A stretch of 64,000 nt of DNA from Halobacterium sp. DL1 (GTDB lineage: Archaea > Halobacteriota > Halobacteria > Halobacteriales > Halobacteriaceae). Shown in pieces: positions 26,459 through 36,672 of the stretch. The position numbers and the translations under genes are program-made. Below the pieces are notes generated by a model, which was not told where the DNA came from, ran no database searches, and saw only the letters and a list, made by a program, of their open reading frames with translations. How positions within the stretch are numbered: the first letter of the stretch is position 1; each line of letters begins with the position of its first letter. The DNA is taken from NCBI GenBank assembly GCA_000230955.3, contig CP007060.1, forward strand, positions 1,798,001-1,862,000, given 5' to 3'.

Positions 26459-27847
26459 ATGACTGACCGTCGGCTCTCCCGCCGCGCGGTTCTCGAAGCG
26501 GGCGCGGCACTCGGCCTCGCCGGCGTCCTCTCTGGCTGTCTCGGCGAGACGGGCGGGAACGCCGCCCAGCCGACGACCACCGCCGACACGGCGACCGGGG
26601 ACGGCACGACCAGCGATACAGGTCTCCCGGAGAGCGTCGGCACCGAGTTCGTCGCGGGCGGGTTCGCCGCCCCAATCGACGTGGAGTTCGGTCCCGGTGA
26701 CTCCGGTCGGACGTTCGTCGCCGACCAGGTCGGTGTCGCCTACGTGGTGGCATCGGGCGGCGTCCGCGACGAGCCGTTCCTCGACGTCCGCGACCGGATG
26801 GTCGAACTCAGCGGTTACGAGGAGCGGGGGCTGCTCGGACTCGCTCTGCACCCGGATTTCCAGTCCAACGGCCGCGTCTTCGTGCGGTACAGCGCGCCAC
26901 GGACCAGCGAGACGCCCGACGGCTACGACCACACGTTCGTCCTCTCGGAGTTCCAGGCCGGCGAGGACCTGACCGTCGACCCGGCCACCGAGCGGCGCCT
27001 GCTCGAGATACCCCAGCCCCAGTCGAACCACAACGCCGGCAGCGTGCTCTTCGGCCCCGACGGCTACCTCTACGTCGGCGTGGGCGACGGCGGTGCCGCG
27101 AACGACGCGGGCCTCGGCCACGTCTCGGACTGGTACGAGGACAACGACGGCGGCAACGGACAGGACGTGACGTCGAACCTGCTCGGCAGCGTCCTCCGCA
27201 TCGACGTCGACGAGACGGGCGACGGGATGCCGTACGCGATTCCAGAGGACAACCCGCTCGTCGGCGAACCGGGGCCCGACGAGCAGTACGCGTGGGGATT
27301 CCGGAACCCCTGGCGGATGTCGTTCGCGGGCCAGACGCTGTTCGTCGCGGACGTCGGCCAGAACCGCTACGAGGAGGTGAGCGTCGTCGAGCGCGGCGGC
27401 AACTACGGCTGGAACGTCAAGGAGGGGACCCACTGCTTCAGCGCGAACTCCCCGGGTTCGCCCCCCGAGAACTGTCCGTCGGAGACGCCGGACGGCGACC
27501 CGCTCCGGAACCCTGTCATCGAGTACTCCCACTCGAGTGGCGACATCGACGGCGTCTCCGTCATCGGCGGCTACCGCTACTCGGGGAGCGCCATCCCGGG
27601 GCTCGAGGGACGGTACGTCTTCGGCGACTGGCAGTCCGGCGGCGACGTCTACGTCGCGACGCCCGCCGAGGAGGGGCTCTGGCCGATCGAGCGCGTCTCG
27701 CTCGGGCACGCCGGGGAGAACCCGCCGGGCCAGTACCTGCTCGCGTTCGGGCGGGACCAGGACGACGAACTGTACGTCGCGACGACCGGGTCGGCAGCGC
27801 CGAGGGGCGAGAGCGGCGCGGTCCACCGACTCGTCCCCACCGAGTAG
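26459..27847 (+). CDS. Secreted PQQ-dependent sugar dehydrogenase-like lipoprotein
   Basis: 462 aa from the ATG at 26459. A Tat lipoprotein signal (RRLSRRAVLEAGAAL, lipobox LSGC) is followed by a Thr-rich linker and a six-bladed beta-propeller of the soluble glucose/aldose sugar dehydrogenase family. Family text includes ERGLLGLALHPDF, NHNAGSVLFGPDGYLYVGVGDGG, QYAWGFRNPWRMSF and NRYEEVSVVERGGNYGWNV. Such proteins oxidise sugars outside the cell with PQQ, but many homologues have no proven cofactor. The frame stays open far upstream because of GC bias, and that extension is antisense to GCH III. Confidence 0.85.
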   Translation: MTDRRLSRRAVLEAGAALGLAGVLSGCLGETGGNAAQPTTTADTATGDGTTSDTGLPESVGTEFVAGGFAAPIDVEFGPGDSGRTFVADQVGVAYVVASGGVRDEPFLDVRDRMVELSGYEERGLLGLALHPDFQSNGRVFVRYSAPRTSETPDGYDHTFVLSEFQAGEDLTVDPATERRLLEIPQPQSNHNAGSVLFGPDGYLYVGVGDGGAANDAGLGHVSDWYEDNDGGNGQDVTSNLLGSVLRIDVDETGDGMPYAIPEDNPLVGEPGPDEQYAWGFRNPWRMSFAGQTLFVADVGQNRYEEVSVVERGGNYGWNVKEGTHCFSANSPGSPPENCPSETPDGDPLRNPVIEYSHSSGDIDGVSVIGGYRYSGSAIPGLEGRYVFGDWQSGGDVYVATPAEEGLWPIERVSLGHAGENPPGQYLLAFGRDQDDELYVATTGSAAPRGESGAVHRLVPTE

Positions 27848-28066
27848 CGCGGGTGCGGCGCGGTCCGCGAGGCGCTCCGGACGACACTGATTTTCTGATA
27901 CCTGTTCCACCGTCACCCCTGTCGTCGCGGTGCATTCCACGTACCGTACTTTGCCGGCTAGTTACATACCAGATGATTTCAATTCGCCCCAGTAAGCCCC
28001 GCTTACTCCCGATAACGTCAGTCTACTGTGATAGGACGTTAAGTCAGTCAGGTCCAATGGCGGACC

Positions 28067-29332
28067 ATGCACCGCCGCCAGTTCCTGGGCCGGGGCGCCG
28101 CAGTAGGCGGTGCTTTACTTGGGCGTAGGTCCGTCCTGTTCGCCCAGCGGAACCTGGGTCTGGGCGGGGAGACGGCCCGCTCGGGCGGTAGCCTACCGCC
28201 GCGTGACGAGGACATCTCCGGTGAGGTGACTCGCGTCGCGGGCACGGACGTGGCGGTGGAGGTTACCTGCCACGAACCGCGGTCCGGGTTCGAGGTCGTC
28301 GTAGTCCGCCGGGAGTATCCGACCGGAGCAGTTCTGGGCCGCGGGGTCAGCGAGGGGCTGCAAGCGCCGGTGGGCGGTCGGTCGGCGACGGTCGACGTCG
28401 CGGTCCCGCGCGAAAACCGCGACCCTGGAGCCTGGTTCTACGAGGTGTACGTCAGGCCCGCTGGAGAGGACGAGGTCGCGGCCTACCTCTGCGAGTCCGC
28501 GCCGTTCCAGTGGGCGGACGCGACCGGAAGCGAGGTCGTCCCTGCGGACCGGGTGACTGACGCGCACCCTGCTGTCCGGGGGACGCGGTTCGAGCGTCGG
28601 CTCTCGGGCAACGACTACGCGCTGACGTACCGGTGGCAGAACGAGGACGGCGACGTCTGGGCCGTGGATTACCGGCTCCGTCGGTCCACCCACGAGGCCG
28701 CGGTTGCCGCCGAGCGCGGCTACACGACCACCTACGAGGGGTCGCTGTCGAGTCCGGTCGCGAGGGATTTCGCCGCGACGCTGGCGCAGGACGCACGGTG
28801 TATCTCCAGGGAGGCGAGCGGCGAGGACGAAGAGGACGAGTTCTCGTTGGCCGACCTCGACGCGGGGAAACGCTTCGACGTGGTCGTGCGGTTCGTGCAG
28901 GGGCTTCGCTACGCACGGGACGCCGAGTCGCTGGACACGTACGACTACCACCGCACCGTCGAGGAGACGCTCGTGGCGGGCGTCGGCGACTGCAAGGACT
29001 TGACCTACCTGCTGGCCGGACTGCTGTCGGCGGCGTTCGACTGCGAGACCGCGCTGCTGTTCCAGGCGGGCCACCTGATTCTCGGCGTCGAATCCGACGA
29101 CGTGCCGTCGGTACCCTACAGCGTGGACACGCTCGCTCTGGGTGGCCGCGAGTTCCTCGTCGTGGACCCGTCGCTGCGCGGCCCCATCGACTTCTACCCA
29201 GACGACCCGTTCGTCGCGGCCTACGGCGACGGCGAGTGGTTCTACACCGACCCAACCGCGATGGGAGCGGGAGTGGACGACGTGATCCGCGACTGGCTGG
29301 AGAAGACGGACGTGACGCCACACGTATTCTGA
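28067..29332 (+). CDS. Tat-exported transglutaminase-like protein
   Basis: 421 aa. The N-terminus MHRRQFLGRGAAVGGALLG is a twin-arginine signal. A beta-rich middle domain is followed by a transglutaminase-like core with the Cys-His-Asp triad C309 (GVGDCKDLTYLLAGLL), H336 (AGHLILGV) and D367 (LVVDPSLRG). Such proteins act as extracellular proteases or cross-linking enzymes, or process peptides. The 219-base gap upstream is AT-richer than the coding DNA and holds only its promoter. Confidence 0.8.
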   Translation: MHRRQFLGRGAAVGGALLGRRSVLFAQRNLGLGGETARSGGSLPPRDEDISGEVTRVAGTDVAVEVTCHEPRSGFEVVVVRREYPTGAVLGRGVSEGLQAPVGGRSATVDVAVPRENRDPGAWFYEVYVRPAGEDEVAAYLCESAPFQWADATGSEVVPADRVTDAHPAVRGTRFERRLSGNDYALTYRWQNEDGDVWAVDYRLRRSTHEAAVAAERGYTTTYEGSLSSPVARDFAATLAQDARCISREASGEDEEDEFSLADLDAGKRFDVVVRFVQGLRYARDAESLDTYDYHRTVEETLVAGVGDCKDLTYLLAGLLSAAFDCETALLFQAGHLILGVESDDVPSVPYSVDTLALGGREFLVVDPSLRGPIDFYPDDPFVAAYGDGEWFYTDPTAMGAGVDDVIRDWLEKTDVTPHVF

Positions 29333-29507
29333 GTCCACCGTGGCGCTGCCCATCGCTCGCCGTTCTCTACGTAGCGAGCGAGAACGACGCCGAGAGCAGC
29401 GTCAACAGCGTCGACATGGCGATTTCTTCGGTGGTCGAGAACTCCGCATTTCACTGCTCGTCTAAATAATCGTTTCGTTTTCGTAATCATCGCGTCCCGA
29501 CGGTCCG

Positions 29508-30584
29508 TTACAGCGTCTCTTCGCCGTCGATAATCCGCATGGCGCGCTCCGCGAGGTCCGGGACGCGGTGTTCCATCACCGGGTAGAGCGGGTCGTCGCT
29601 GTTCCCCTCGAGGTGCCGGCGGAAGAACATCTCGCCCAGTCCCGCGAGCTTGTACACCGCCAGCGTTCGGTAGAACCGGTCGTGCTCGAGATTCACGCCC
29701 GTCCGCTGCTCGTAGCGGTCGACGAGTTCGGCGCGGGTCGCGTAGCCGGGGCGCTCGGTGATCGTCGTTTGGAGTTCGGGGACCGAAGGCTCGGGGTCGC
29801 CGTCGTCCCGCCAGAACGCAAGCAACCACCCGAGGTCCGTCAGCGGGTCGCCGAGGGTCGCCAGCTCCCAGTCGAGGACACCGACGACCGCTGGCGGCGT
29901 GCCCGGGGCGTACATCACGTTGTCGAGCTTGTAGTCGCCGTGGACGAGCGCGGCGTCCGTCTGCTCTGGGACGTTCGCCGAGAGCCAGTCGCCGACCGTC
30001 TCCAGGCGGGGAATCTCGCGGACCTCCCCGGTGACCTCGAAGGCCCAGTCGAGCTGTTTCGTCCACCGCTCGACCTGGCGCTCCGTGAACCCGTCCGGGT
30101 GACCGAAGTCGCCGAGACCGACCGCCTCGTGGTCCACCTCGTGGATGGCCGCGAGCGTGTCCACGAGTTCCTCGCCGAGCGTCCGGCGGTGGTCCGCCGT
30201 GCCGAACCGTTCGGGTTCCGTCTCCCGGATGACGTCGCCCGCCATTCGCGTCGTGAGGTAGAAGTCGCTCCCGATGATGGAGTGGTCGTCGGAGGCCAGC
30301 ACCGTCTCCGGGAGAGGGACGTCCGTCGACTGGAGCGCTGACAGCACCTCGTACTCCCGGAGGACGTCGTGTGCTTTCTCCGCCGTCTCTCCGGGCGGAG
30401 GTCGGCGCAGCACCAGGTCGCGGTCACCCCACGTCAGGAACAGCGTCTCGTTGGAGTGGCCGGCCTGGTGAACCTCGATGTCGAACGTCTCGGTCTCCCC
30501 GAGGTTCGCCCGCAGGTACGCCTCGAGCGCGTCCTCGTCGACGAGTCGGTCGAAGTACGTGTCGTCCGAATCACCAGTGGTCAT
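29508..30584 (-). CDS. APH-type phosphotransferase (ACAD10/11 kinase-domain-like)
   Basis: 358 aa from the ATG at 30584, chosen over an upstream ATG at 30626 with an Arg-rich leader. Kinase-like fold with the Brenner motif H215-GDYKLD-N222 and D238-WE as the metal-binding DxE-type element. The text GHSNETLFL, EYEVLSAL and LTDLGWLLAFW matches the N-terminal kinase-like domain of human ACAD10/11 and of LvaA. In those systems it phosphorylates the 4-hydroxyl of 4-hydroxyacyl-CoA. It is divergent from an acyl-CoA dehydrogenase, the partner expected for that chemistry. Confidence 0.85.
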   Translation of the reverse strand: MTTGDSDDTYFDRLVDEDALEAYLRANLGETETFDIEVHQAGHSNETLFLTWGDRDLVLRRPPPGETAEKAHDVLREYEVLSALQSTDVPLPETVLASDDHSIIGSDFYLTTRMAGDVIRETEPERFGTADHRRTLGEELVDTLAAIHEVDHEAVGLGDFGHPDGFTERQVERWTKQLDWAFEVTGEVREIPRLETVGDWLSANVPEQTDAALVHGDYKLDNVMYAPGTPPAVVGVLDWELATLGDPLTDLGWLLAFWRDDGDPEPSVPELQTTITERPGYATRAELVDRYEQRTGVNLEHDRFYRTLAVYKLAGLGEMFFRRHLEGNSDDPLYPVMEHRVPDLAERAMRIIDGEETL

Positions 30585-30721
30585 AGTAGAGGGACGAGCA
30601 CGGCGGCCAGACCGCCGCGCGTTCACTGTTCGTACGTGCGACGGGTTCCCACGAATAAGTTCCGGTCACCCCAGTCGGCGTCCGGAACAACACTTAGGCC
30701 GGTCCGCTCGGAACGGGACGT

Positions 30722-31951
30722 ATGGAGTACGGTGACTCGGACCAGGCGAAGGAGGTAGCCGAACGGACCCGGAAGTTCGTGGACGAGGTCGTCGTCCCGG
30801 TCGAGCGGGAGCTGCTCGGGGGCGAGCCGGCCACGGAGACTCAGGTCGCGGCGCTCCGCGAGGAGGCCAGGGAGTGGGACGTCTACGCCCCACAGCTCTC
30901 GACCGAGTACGGCGGCATGGGACTGGACTTCCGGGACATGCTCCCCGTCTTCGAGCAGGCCGGCCGGAGTCTCGTCGCGATGGACGCGATGCGGGTCGCG
31001 GCGCCCGACGAGGGCAACATGCACCTCCTCGAACTCGTCGGAACCGACGAACAGAAAGACCGGTGGCTGGAACCGCTCGCGGCGGGCGACATCCGGTCGG
31101 GGTTCTGCATGACGGAGCCGCTGGACGGTGCGGGCTCCGACCCGAAGATGATCCGGACGACCGCCCGGAAGGACGGCGACGAGTGGGTCATCGACGGCCA
31201 CAAGTGGTGGACGACGCAGGGCACCGAGGCCGACGTCCTCATCGTGTTCGCCCGGTCCGACCCAGACGCCCACCCCTACGAGGGCTGCTCGACGTTCCTC
31301 GTCCCGAAGGACACCGACGGCGTCGACGTCGTTCGTGACATCCCGCACGTCGGCGGCAGCGTCGCCGGCGTGAGCCACGCGGAGATAACATTCGACGGCG
31401 TCCGGGTCCCCGAGGAGAACCTGCTCGGCGACCTGCACGAGGGCTTCCAGAACGTCCAGTTGCGTCTCGGCCCCGCTCGGCTCACCCACTGCATGCGGTA
31501 CACGGGGATGGGCCAGCGGTCCCTGGACATCGCGAAAGCGTACGCGTCCGAACGGCAGGCCTTCGACGGGCCGCTCTCGGAGAAACAGGACCTCCGCTAC
31601 CGGGTCGCCGACGCGGAGACGCGCCTCCACGCCGTCCGCACGATGGTCCGGCACGCCGCCGAACGCATCGCCGAGGGCGAACAGGCCCGCGTCCCGGTGT
31701 CGATGTGCAAGGTGTTCGCCGCGAACACCGTCCAGGACGCCATCGACCTGTCGCTGCAGGTCTGTGGCGGCAACGGCATCGGGAAGGACCTCCCCATCGC
31801 GGACTTCTACGAGAACGTCCGGCAGTTCCGCATCATCGACGGCGCCGACGAGGTCCACAAGCGCGTCATCGCCAGGGACGCCTTCGACGATGTCGATTCG
31901 TGGGAGCTAGAGGGCGTCACGCGGTACGGCGACCCGGTGACACGGCGGTAG
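30722..31951 (+). CDS. Acyl-CoA dehydrogenase (ACAD10/11 type)
   Basis: 409 aa. Family motifs GFCMTEPLDGAGSDP, IDGHKWWTTQGTEADVLIVF and QVCGGNGIGKDLPIADFYENVR, with C-terminal RIIDGADEVHKRVIARD. This text fits the ACAD10/11 group rather than classical short/medium-chain enzymes. In that group the enzyme processes 4-phosphoacyl-CoA from the kinase partner into an enoyl-CoA. The phosphotransferase lies on the other side of a 137-base divergent promoter region. Confidence 0.88.
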   Translation: MEYGDSDQAKEVAERTRKFVDEVVVPVERELLGGEPATETQVAALREEAREWDVYAPQLSTEYGGMGLDFRDMLPVFEQAGRSLVAMDAMRVAAPDEGNMHLLELVGTDEQKDRWLEPLAAGDIRSGFCMTEPLDGAGSDPKMIRTTARKDGDEWVIDGHKWWTTQGTEADVLIVFARSDPDAHPYEGCSTFLVPKDTDGVDVVRDIPHVGGSVAGVSHAEITFDGVRVPEENLLGDLHEGFQNVQLRLGPARLTHCMRYTGMGQRSLDIAKAYASERQAFDGPLSEKQDLRYRVADAETRLHAVRTMVRHAAERIAEGEQARVPVSMCKVFAANTVQDAIDLSLQVCGGNGIGKDLPIADFYENVRQFRIIDGADEVHKRVIARDAFDDVDSWELEGVTRYGDPVTRR

Positions 31952-31954
31952 CCG

Positions 31955-33358
31955 CTACAGTCGCGAGACGAGGACGTCGGCGTCCTCGATGGCCTCGATG
32001 ACGTACTCGGCGAACTGTGCGGCGGTGACGCCGTCGACGAGGCGGTGGTCAAAGGAGAGGGTCAGCGGCAACACCTTCCTGACCTCCATCTCGGTGTCGT
32101 CGACGGCGACGGGCTTGTTCTGGATGCGACTCATCCCCAGGATGGCCACCTCGGGGTGGCGGATGATTGGCGTGCCGAACGTCCCGTGTTCGCTGTGACT
32201 ACCCGTGTTCGTGACGGTGAACGTCCCCCCACGGAGGTCGCTGGCGTCCACCGAGCGCTCGCGGGTCCGTTCGGCCAGGTCGCCGAGTTCGGTGCTCAGT
32301 TCCGCTACCGACTTCCGGTCGACGTCGTGGACGACGGGCACCATGAGGCCGTCGTCGGTGTGGGTCGCGACGCCGAGGTTGTAGTAGCGCTTCTCGACGA
32401 TCTCCCCGGCCTCGTCGTCGATAGTGGCGTTCAGCGTCGGGAACTCCTGGAGCGCGGGGACGACGGCCTTCATCACGAGCGCGGTGTAGGAGACAGGTGC
32501 GTCCAGTTTCTCGTCGAGGCGCTCCTTCAGCGCGACGAGTTCGGTGGCGTCCGCCTCGAAGCCGGAGGTGACGTGGGGAATCGTCTGCTTGGACTCCACC
32601 ATGTTCTCCGCGATGGTCTCCCGGAGACCGCTCAGCGGCCGCCGGACGACCTCACCGTGCGCGTCGGCGTCCTCGCCCTCGGCCTCGCTCGCTGCTGCTC
32701 CGCTCGACGGGGGCGCGGGCTGGCCGGCCTCACTGCCCGTCTCCGTGGTCGCGGCCTGCTGGCTGTGCGCGTCCACGTCCGCCCGGAGGACGCGGCCGCC
32801 CGGGCCGGACCCATCGACGGCGGCGAGGTCGACGCCTTCTTCGCGGGCGTACCGCCGCGTGCTCGGCGCCGCGAACACGCGCTCGTCGCTGGTCTGCGTG
32901 GCTGTCGACTCGCCCGACGACGACGCACCGGTGTCCGCCGCATCCGCCGTTTCGCTTGCCTCTGCGGCGTCGTCGACCGGCGAGACGGCCGACTCGACGT
33001 TCTCGGCGTCCTCGGTCGATTCTTCGGACTCTCCGCCCGCGTCGGCAGTCGCGTCCGCCTCCGAGTCCGCCCCCTTCCCGACGGCGACCTGGTCGCTCGG
33101 CGGGTTCTCCGTCTCGAAGACGGCGATGACGTCGCCGACGGCGACGACGTCACCGGGTTCGGCGCGGAGTTCCAGCACCGTCCCCGCGACCGGGACGGGT
33201 ATCTCCACGATGGCCTTGTCCGTCTCCACCTCGCAGAGCACGTCCGCCTCGTCGACGGCGTCGCCCTCCGCGACCAGCCACGTCTCTATCTCCGCTTCTG
33301 TCAGCCCCTCGCCGGGGTCGGGCATCCGGAACTCGAACTGTTGGTGTTCAGAACTCAT
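31955..33358 (-). CDS. Dihydrolipoamide acyltransferase E2 of a 2-oxoacid dehydrogenase complex
   Basis: 467 aa. One lipoyl domain with the lipoylated lysine K48 ([14 protein letters not shown]), a very long Ala/Glu/Ser/Asp linker (about 85-158), a peripheral-subunit-binding domain (about 161-197, [15 protein letters not shown]), a second linker, and the catalytic acyltransferase core from about 237 with the DHRLVDG active-site motif. It moves the acyl group from E1 to CoA. It overlaps the E1 beta gene by 11 bases. No E3 (dihydrolipoamide dehydrogenase) follows. The acyl specificity is uncertain. Confidence 0.92.
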   Translation of the reverse strand: MSSEHQQFEFRMPDPGEGLTEAEIETWLVAEGDAVDEADVLCEVETDKAIVEIPVPVAGTVLELRAEPGDVVAVGDVIAVFETENPPSDQVAVGKGADSEADATADAGGESEESTEDAENVESAVSPVDDAAEASETADAADTGASSSGESTATQTSDERVFAAPSTRRYAREEGVDLAAVDGSGPGGRVLRADVDAHSQQAATTETGSEAGQPAPPSSGAAASEAEGEDADAHGEVVRRPLSGLRETIAENMVESKQTIPHVTSGFEADATELVALKERLDEKLDAPVSYTALVMKAVVPALQEFPTLNATIDDEAGEIVEKRYYNLGVATHTDDGLMVPVVHDVDRKSVAELSTELGDLAERTRERSVDASDLRGGTFTVTNTGSHSEHGTFGTPIIRHPEVAILGMSRIQNKPVAVDDTEMEVRKVLPLTLSFDHRLVDGVTAAQFAEYVIEAIEDADVLVSRL

Positions 33359-34352
33359 AGCTCATCACCGCCTCGATGGCGTACTCTGCACGCTGTGCGT
33401 CCGGCAGGTACTCGTCCTCGATCTGGTTGCTCGGGAAGTGGACGTCGTAGCCGGTGGCGCGCTGGACCGGTGCGTGCAGCCGGTCGAACGCGTACTCGTT
33501 GATGACCGCGGTCAGTTCGGCGCCGAGGCCGAGCGTCCGCCGGGCCTCGTGGAACACCACGCAGCGCCCGGTCTTCTTCACGGAGTCGAGCACCGTCTCG
33601 ACGTCGAGCGGACTCAGCGTCCGCAGGTCGACGATTTCCACGTCGGCGTCGACGCGGTCGGCGGCCACCTCGGCCTGGCGCACCATCGCGCCCCACGTGA
33701 TGACCGTGAGGTCCTCGCCCTCGCGGGCGATGCGCGCCTCGTCCAGCGGCAGCGTGTACTCCTCGTCGGGGACGGGTTCGCGGTGGGTCCGGTAGAGCTT
33801 CTTGTGCTCCATGAACACCACGGGGTCGTCGTGGCGAACGCTCGCGGTGAGCAGCCCCTTCGCCTCCCGTGGCCCGCTCGGATAGACCACGCGGACCCCG
33901 GGCGTGTGGACGAGGTAGCTCTCCGTCGACTCGGAGTGGTACTCGCTGGACTTCACGCCGCCGCCACAGACCATCCGCACCGTCAGCGGGACGTCGATGG
34001 CGCCGCCGGAGCGCTCGTGCATCTTCGCCAGCGTGTACATGAACTGCCCGAACGCGGGGTAGAAGAACCCCATGAACTGTATCTCGGGAATCACGCGCTC
34101 GCCGCGCATCGCCATGCCGACGGCGGTCCCGAGAAGACCGTTCTCGGACAGCGGCGTGTCGATGACCCGGGCGTCGCCGAACTCGTCGATGAGGTCCTTG
34201 GTCGTCCGGTAGACGCCGCCGATGGGGCCGATGTCGTAGCCCAGCAGGCGGACGGAGTCGTCGTTGTGCATCTCCGCGGCGAGCGTCTCGTTGATGGTCT
34301 CCACGAGGTTGCGCTCGCTCGTCTCGCCGTCGACGTCCGCTGCGTCGCTCAC
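33348..34352 (-). CDS. 2-oxoacid dehydrogenase E1 beta subunit
   Basis: 334 aa from a GTG overlapping the E1 alpha stop (GTGA). Text [69 protein letters not shown] and [19 protein letters not shown] is that of branched-chain/pyruvate-type E1 beta chains. With E1 alpha it decarboxylates a 2-oxoacid and reductively acylates the E2 lipoyl arm. Confidence 0.92.
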   Translation of the reverse strand: MSDAADVDGETSERNLVETINETLAAEMHNDDSVRLLGYDIGPIGGVYRTTKDLIDEFGDARVIDTPLSENGLLGTAVGMAMRGERVIPEIQFMGFFYPAFGQFMYTLAKMHERSGGAIDVPLTVRMVCGGGVKSSEYHSESTESYLVHTPGVRVVYPSGPREAKGLLTASVRHDDPVVFMEHKKLYRTHREPVPDEEYTLPLDEARIAREGEDLTVITWGAMVRQAEVAADRVDADVEIVDLRTLSPLDVETVLDSVKKTGRCVVFHEARRTLGLGAELTAVINEYAFDRLHAPVQRATGYDVHFPSNQIEDEYLPDAQRAEYAIEAVMSYEF

Positions 34353-35485
34353 TGGAACCCCTCCCCCGTCCAGTCGGTGAACGGGTTCTCGCCCTCGAGT
34401 TCGCGCTCGAGTTCGGCGCGCTGGTGGGACTGCTTCCAGGACTCTCCACGCAGGTGGTTGTCGAACATCCGCTGGGGGTCGGATTCGGGCACCTCGCGGG
34501 CAGCCTCGATGGCCGACGCGACCTCCTCGTCGGCCTCCGACTCGACGTCCTCGACGTCCGCCTCGGTGAGGACGCCCTCGTCGAGGAGGAAGGTCTCGAA
34601 GCGGTCGATGGGGTCGCGCTCTAACCAGTAGTCGCGCTGTTCCTCGTCCCGGTAGACGCTCGGTTCGTCCGCGGTGTTGTGTTCGACGATGCGGTAGGTG
34701 ACGCACTCGATGAACGTCGGGCCGCCGCCGTTGCGGGCGCGCTCGACTGCGTTCCTGGCCGCCTCGTACACCGCGAAGATGTCGTTGCCGTCGACGCGCT
34801 CGTGGGGGACGCCGTACGCGTCGCCCTTCTGGGCGAACGTCTCGGAGGCCGTCTGGCGGTGTGCGGGCACCGAGATGGCCCACTGGTTGTTCTGGCAGAT
34901 GAACACCGCTGGCACCTCGAAGACGCCCGCGAAATTGAGCGCGTCGTGGAAGTCGCCCTGGCTGGTCGACCCGTCGCCGACGAACGTTAGCGATACCGTG
35001 TCGCGGTCGTTGAGTTTGTCGGCGAGCGCGGAGCCGACGGTGTTCGGGAGGTTCGCGCCGAGGGGCACGTAGCCCGGCGAGAAGTTCACCGGCGGTTCCC
35101 TGGCGTCGTCCATCGGGAGGTGCTCGTCGATGGTCTCGGGTTCCGCGCCCATCAGGTTGGCTAGCTGCCGGTCGAGCGGGACGCCCCAGTAGACGAGCCC
35201 GGAGCGCTGTCGGTACAGCGGGAAACACCAGTCGCCGGGGGAGAGCGCTGCCGCCGCGCCGAGCGGCGTCGCCTCCTCGCCCCGACACCGGGAGATGATG
35301 CTCAGTTCACCGCTCCGCTGGAGGCGGAGCGCCCTGTCCTCGAAGGCGCGCGTGAGCTTCATCGCCCAGTAGAGCTCCTTGAGCGCGTCGTCGTCGAGGT
35401 CTGGCGGGTCGCCGACGAGCGTCCCGTCGGGTGCCAGTACCCGGTGGAAATCTTCGGACGGCTGTTCTTCGGACCAGAGTGCCAT
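34349..35485 (-). CDS. 2-oxoacid dehydrogenase E1 alpha subunit
   Basis: 378 aa from the ATG at 35485 (the frame stays open upstream, but the family N-terminus fits this start). The thiamine diphosphate motif runs from G170-D-G172 to N199-N200 (GDGSTSQGDFHDALNFAG ... ICQNNQWAISVP). SRCRGEEATPLGAAAAL and RDEEQRDYWLERDPI are typical of BCKDH-type alpha chains. It heads the E1a-E1b-E2 operon. Upstream, cttaaaaata (35503-35522) gives a plausible TATA box about 28 bases from the ATG. Confidence 0.92.
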   Translation of the reverse strand: MALWSEEQPSEDFHRVLAPDGTLVGDPPDLDDDALKELYWAMKLTRAFEDRALRLQRSGELSIISRCRGEEATPLGAAAALSPGDWCFPLYRQRSGLVYWGVPLDRQLANLMGAEPETIDEHLPMDDAREPPVNFSPGYVPLGANLPNTVGSALADKLNDRDTVSLTFVGDGSTSQGDFHDALNFAGVFEVPAVFICQNNQWAISVPAHRQTASETFAQKGDAYGVPHERVDGNDIFAVYEAARNAVERARNGGGPTFIECVTYRIVEHNTADEPSVYRDEEQRDYWLERDPIDRFETFLLDEGVLTEADVEDVESEADEEVASAIEAAREVPESDPQRMFDNHLRGESWKQSHQRAELERELEGENPFTDWTGEGFQ

Positions 35486-35700
35486 GTCAAACCAACACAG
35501 TTCACCTGTCGCCTTAAAAATATGCAAGCCGGGGAAATTCGAACGGTACACACGCTGTCTGCCCGGCGGTCAGAGACCACTCGACTCCAGCAGGGCGCCA
35601 CGACCTCTGGAAACGTGCGTCGTCCTGCTGGCGACCGAACGTGTCGTCCGCTCGCCACGCCGCCACAGCTATTTAGCCTCGTTCCGAGAACAGGACCCCC

Positions 35701-36672
35701 ATGGAAGACGTCGAAGACCTGCCCGAGCTATCGTTCGCGGGCGTACAGACGTTCCTGAAGGCCGAACAGGCGACGGTCGAGGACATCGACGACGGGGCCG
35801 ACGTCGGCGTGCTCGGCGTGCCGTTCGACGGCGCCGTCTCCCGGCAACCTGGCGCCCGCTTCGGACCGGCAGCGATCCGGGAAGCCAGCGCCTGGTACGC
35901 GTATCTCGGCGGCTACAAGGGCGGTGTGTTGAACGTCGAGACCGGCCAGACCGTCGACTACGGGGATATCGAGATTCGGGACTGCGGGGACGTGCCGACG
36001 GTGCCGACGAGCATCGAACGGACTCGCCCCCAGATCGAGGCGGCCGTGGAACTGGTAGCCGAGCAGACGTTCCCGCTCGTGCTCGGCGGCGACCACTACG
36101 TGACGTACCCATCCTTCCTCGGGTACGCGCGGAGCGTCGACGGCCCCGTCGGCGTCGTCCAGATCGACGCGCACAGCGACACCGTCGCGTCGAGCACGCT
36201 GTACGGCGAGCACTTCCACGGGTCACCGATGGCGCGCATCGACGAGACCGACTACGGCTCCTACGAGACCCACTCGATGGTTGGAATCCGGGGGTACGAG
36301 GGGCCGGAGTTCGCCGACCTCGTGGACGACCGCGACATCGACGTCCGGACCGCCCCGGAGGTCCACGAACGCGGCATCGAGGAGTGCGTCAGGGACGCCG
36401 TCGAGCACGCGACCGACGGCACGGACAGCGTCTACCTCACCGTCGACATCGACGGTGTGGACCCCGCCTACGCCCCCGGCACCGGGACGCCGGAGCCGGG
36501 CGGGCTGACGAGCGCGGACCTCCTCGAGGCGATGGACGTTCTGGGGGAGTACGACGAGATCGGCGCGATGGACCTGATGGAGGTCGCGCCGAAACTCGAC
36601 CCGACGGAGTCCACGCAGCGACTCGCTGCGAACGCTATCGTCAGATTCCTCGAGGCGAGGTTCCTCGGCTGA
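35701..36672 (+). CDS. Ureohydrolase (agmatinase/guanidino-acid hydrolase family)
   Basis: 323 aa. Binuclear manganese-site motifs GGDHY, DAHSDT and DIDGVDPAYAPGTG are all present. The family releases urea from agmatine, arginine, guanidinobutyrate, guanidinopropionate or guanidine, or acts as formimidoylglutamase. The substrate cannot be assigned. In this island a guanidino or amidino compound is possible. A TATA-like ctatttag lies about 30 bases upstream of the ATG. Confidence 0.88.
   Translation: MEDVEDLPELSFAGVQTFLKAEQATVEDIDDGADVGVLGVPFDGAVSRQPGARFGPAAIREASAWYAYLGGYKGGVLNVETGQTVDYGDIEIRDCGDVPTVPTSIERTRPQIEAAVELVAEQTFPLVLGGDHYVTYPSFLGYARSVDGPVGVVQIDAHSDTVASSTLYGEHFHGSPMARIDETDYGSYETHSMVGIRGYEGPEFADLVDDRDIDVRTAPEVHERGIEECVRDAVEHATDGTDSVYLTVDIDGVDPAYAPGTGTPEPGGLTSADLLEAMDVLGEYDEIGAMDLMEVAPKLDPTESTQRLAANAIVRFLEARFLG

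Noticed and set aside
32544-34631. A 695-codon plus-strand frame across the E1/E2 genes
   Set aside because: It is a GC-bias shadow of the minus-strand E1/E2 genes, with no recognisable domains.
35680-35692. GTTCCGAGAAC palindrome between the TATA box and start of the ureohydrolase
   Set aside because: Only 4-base arms, likely by chance, and not found at the other island promoters.
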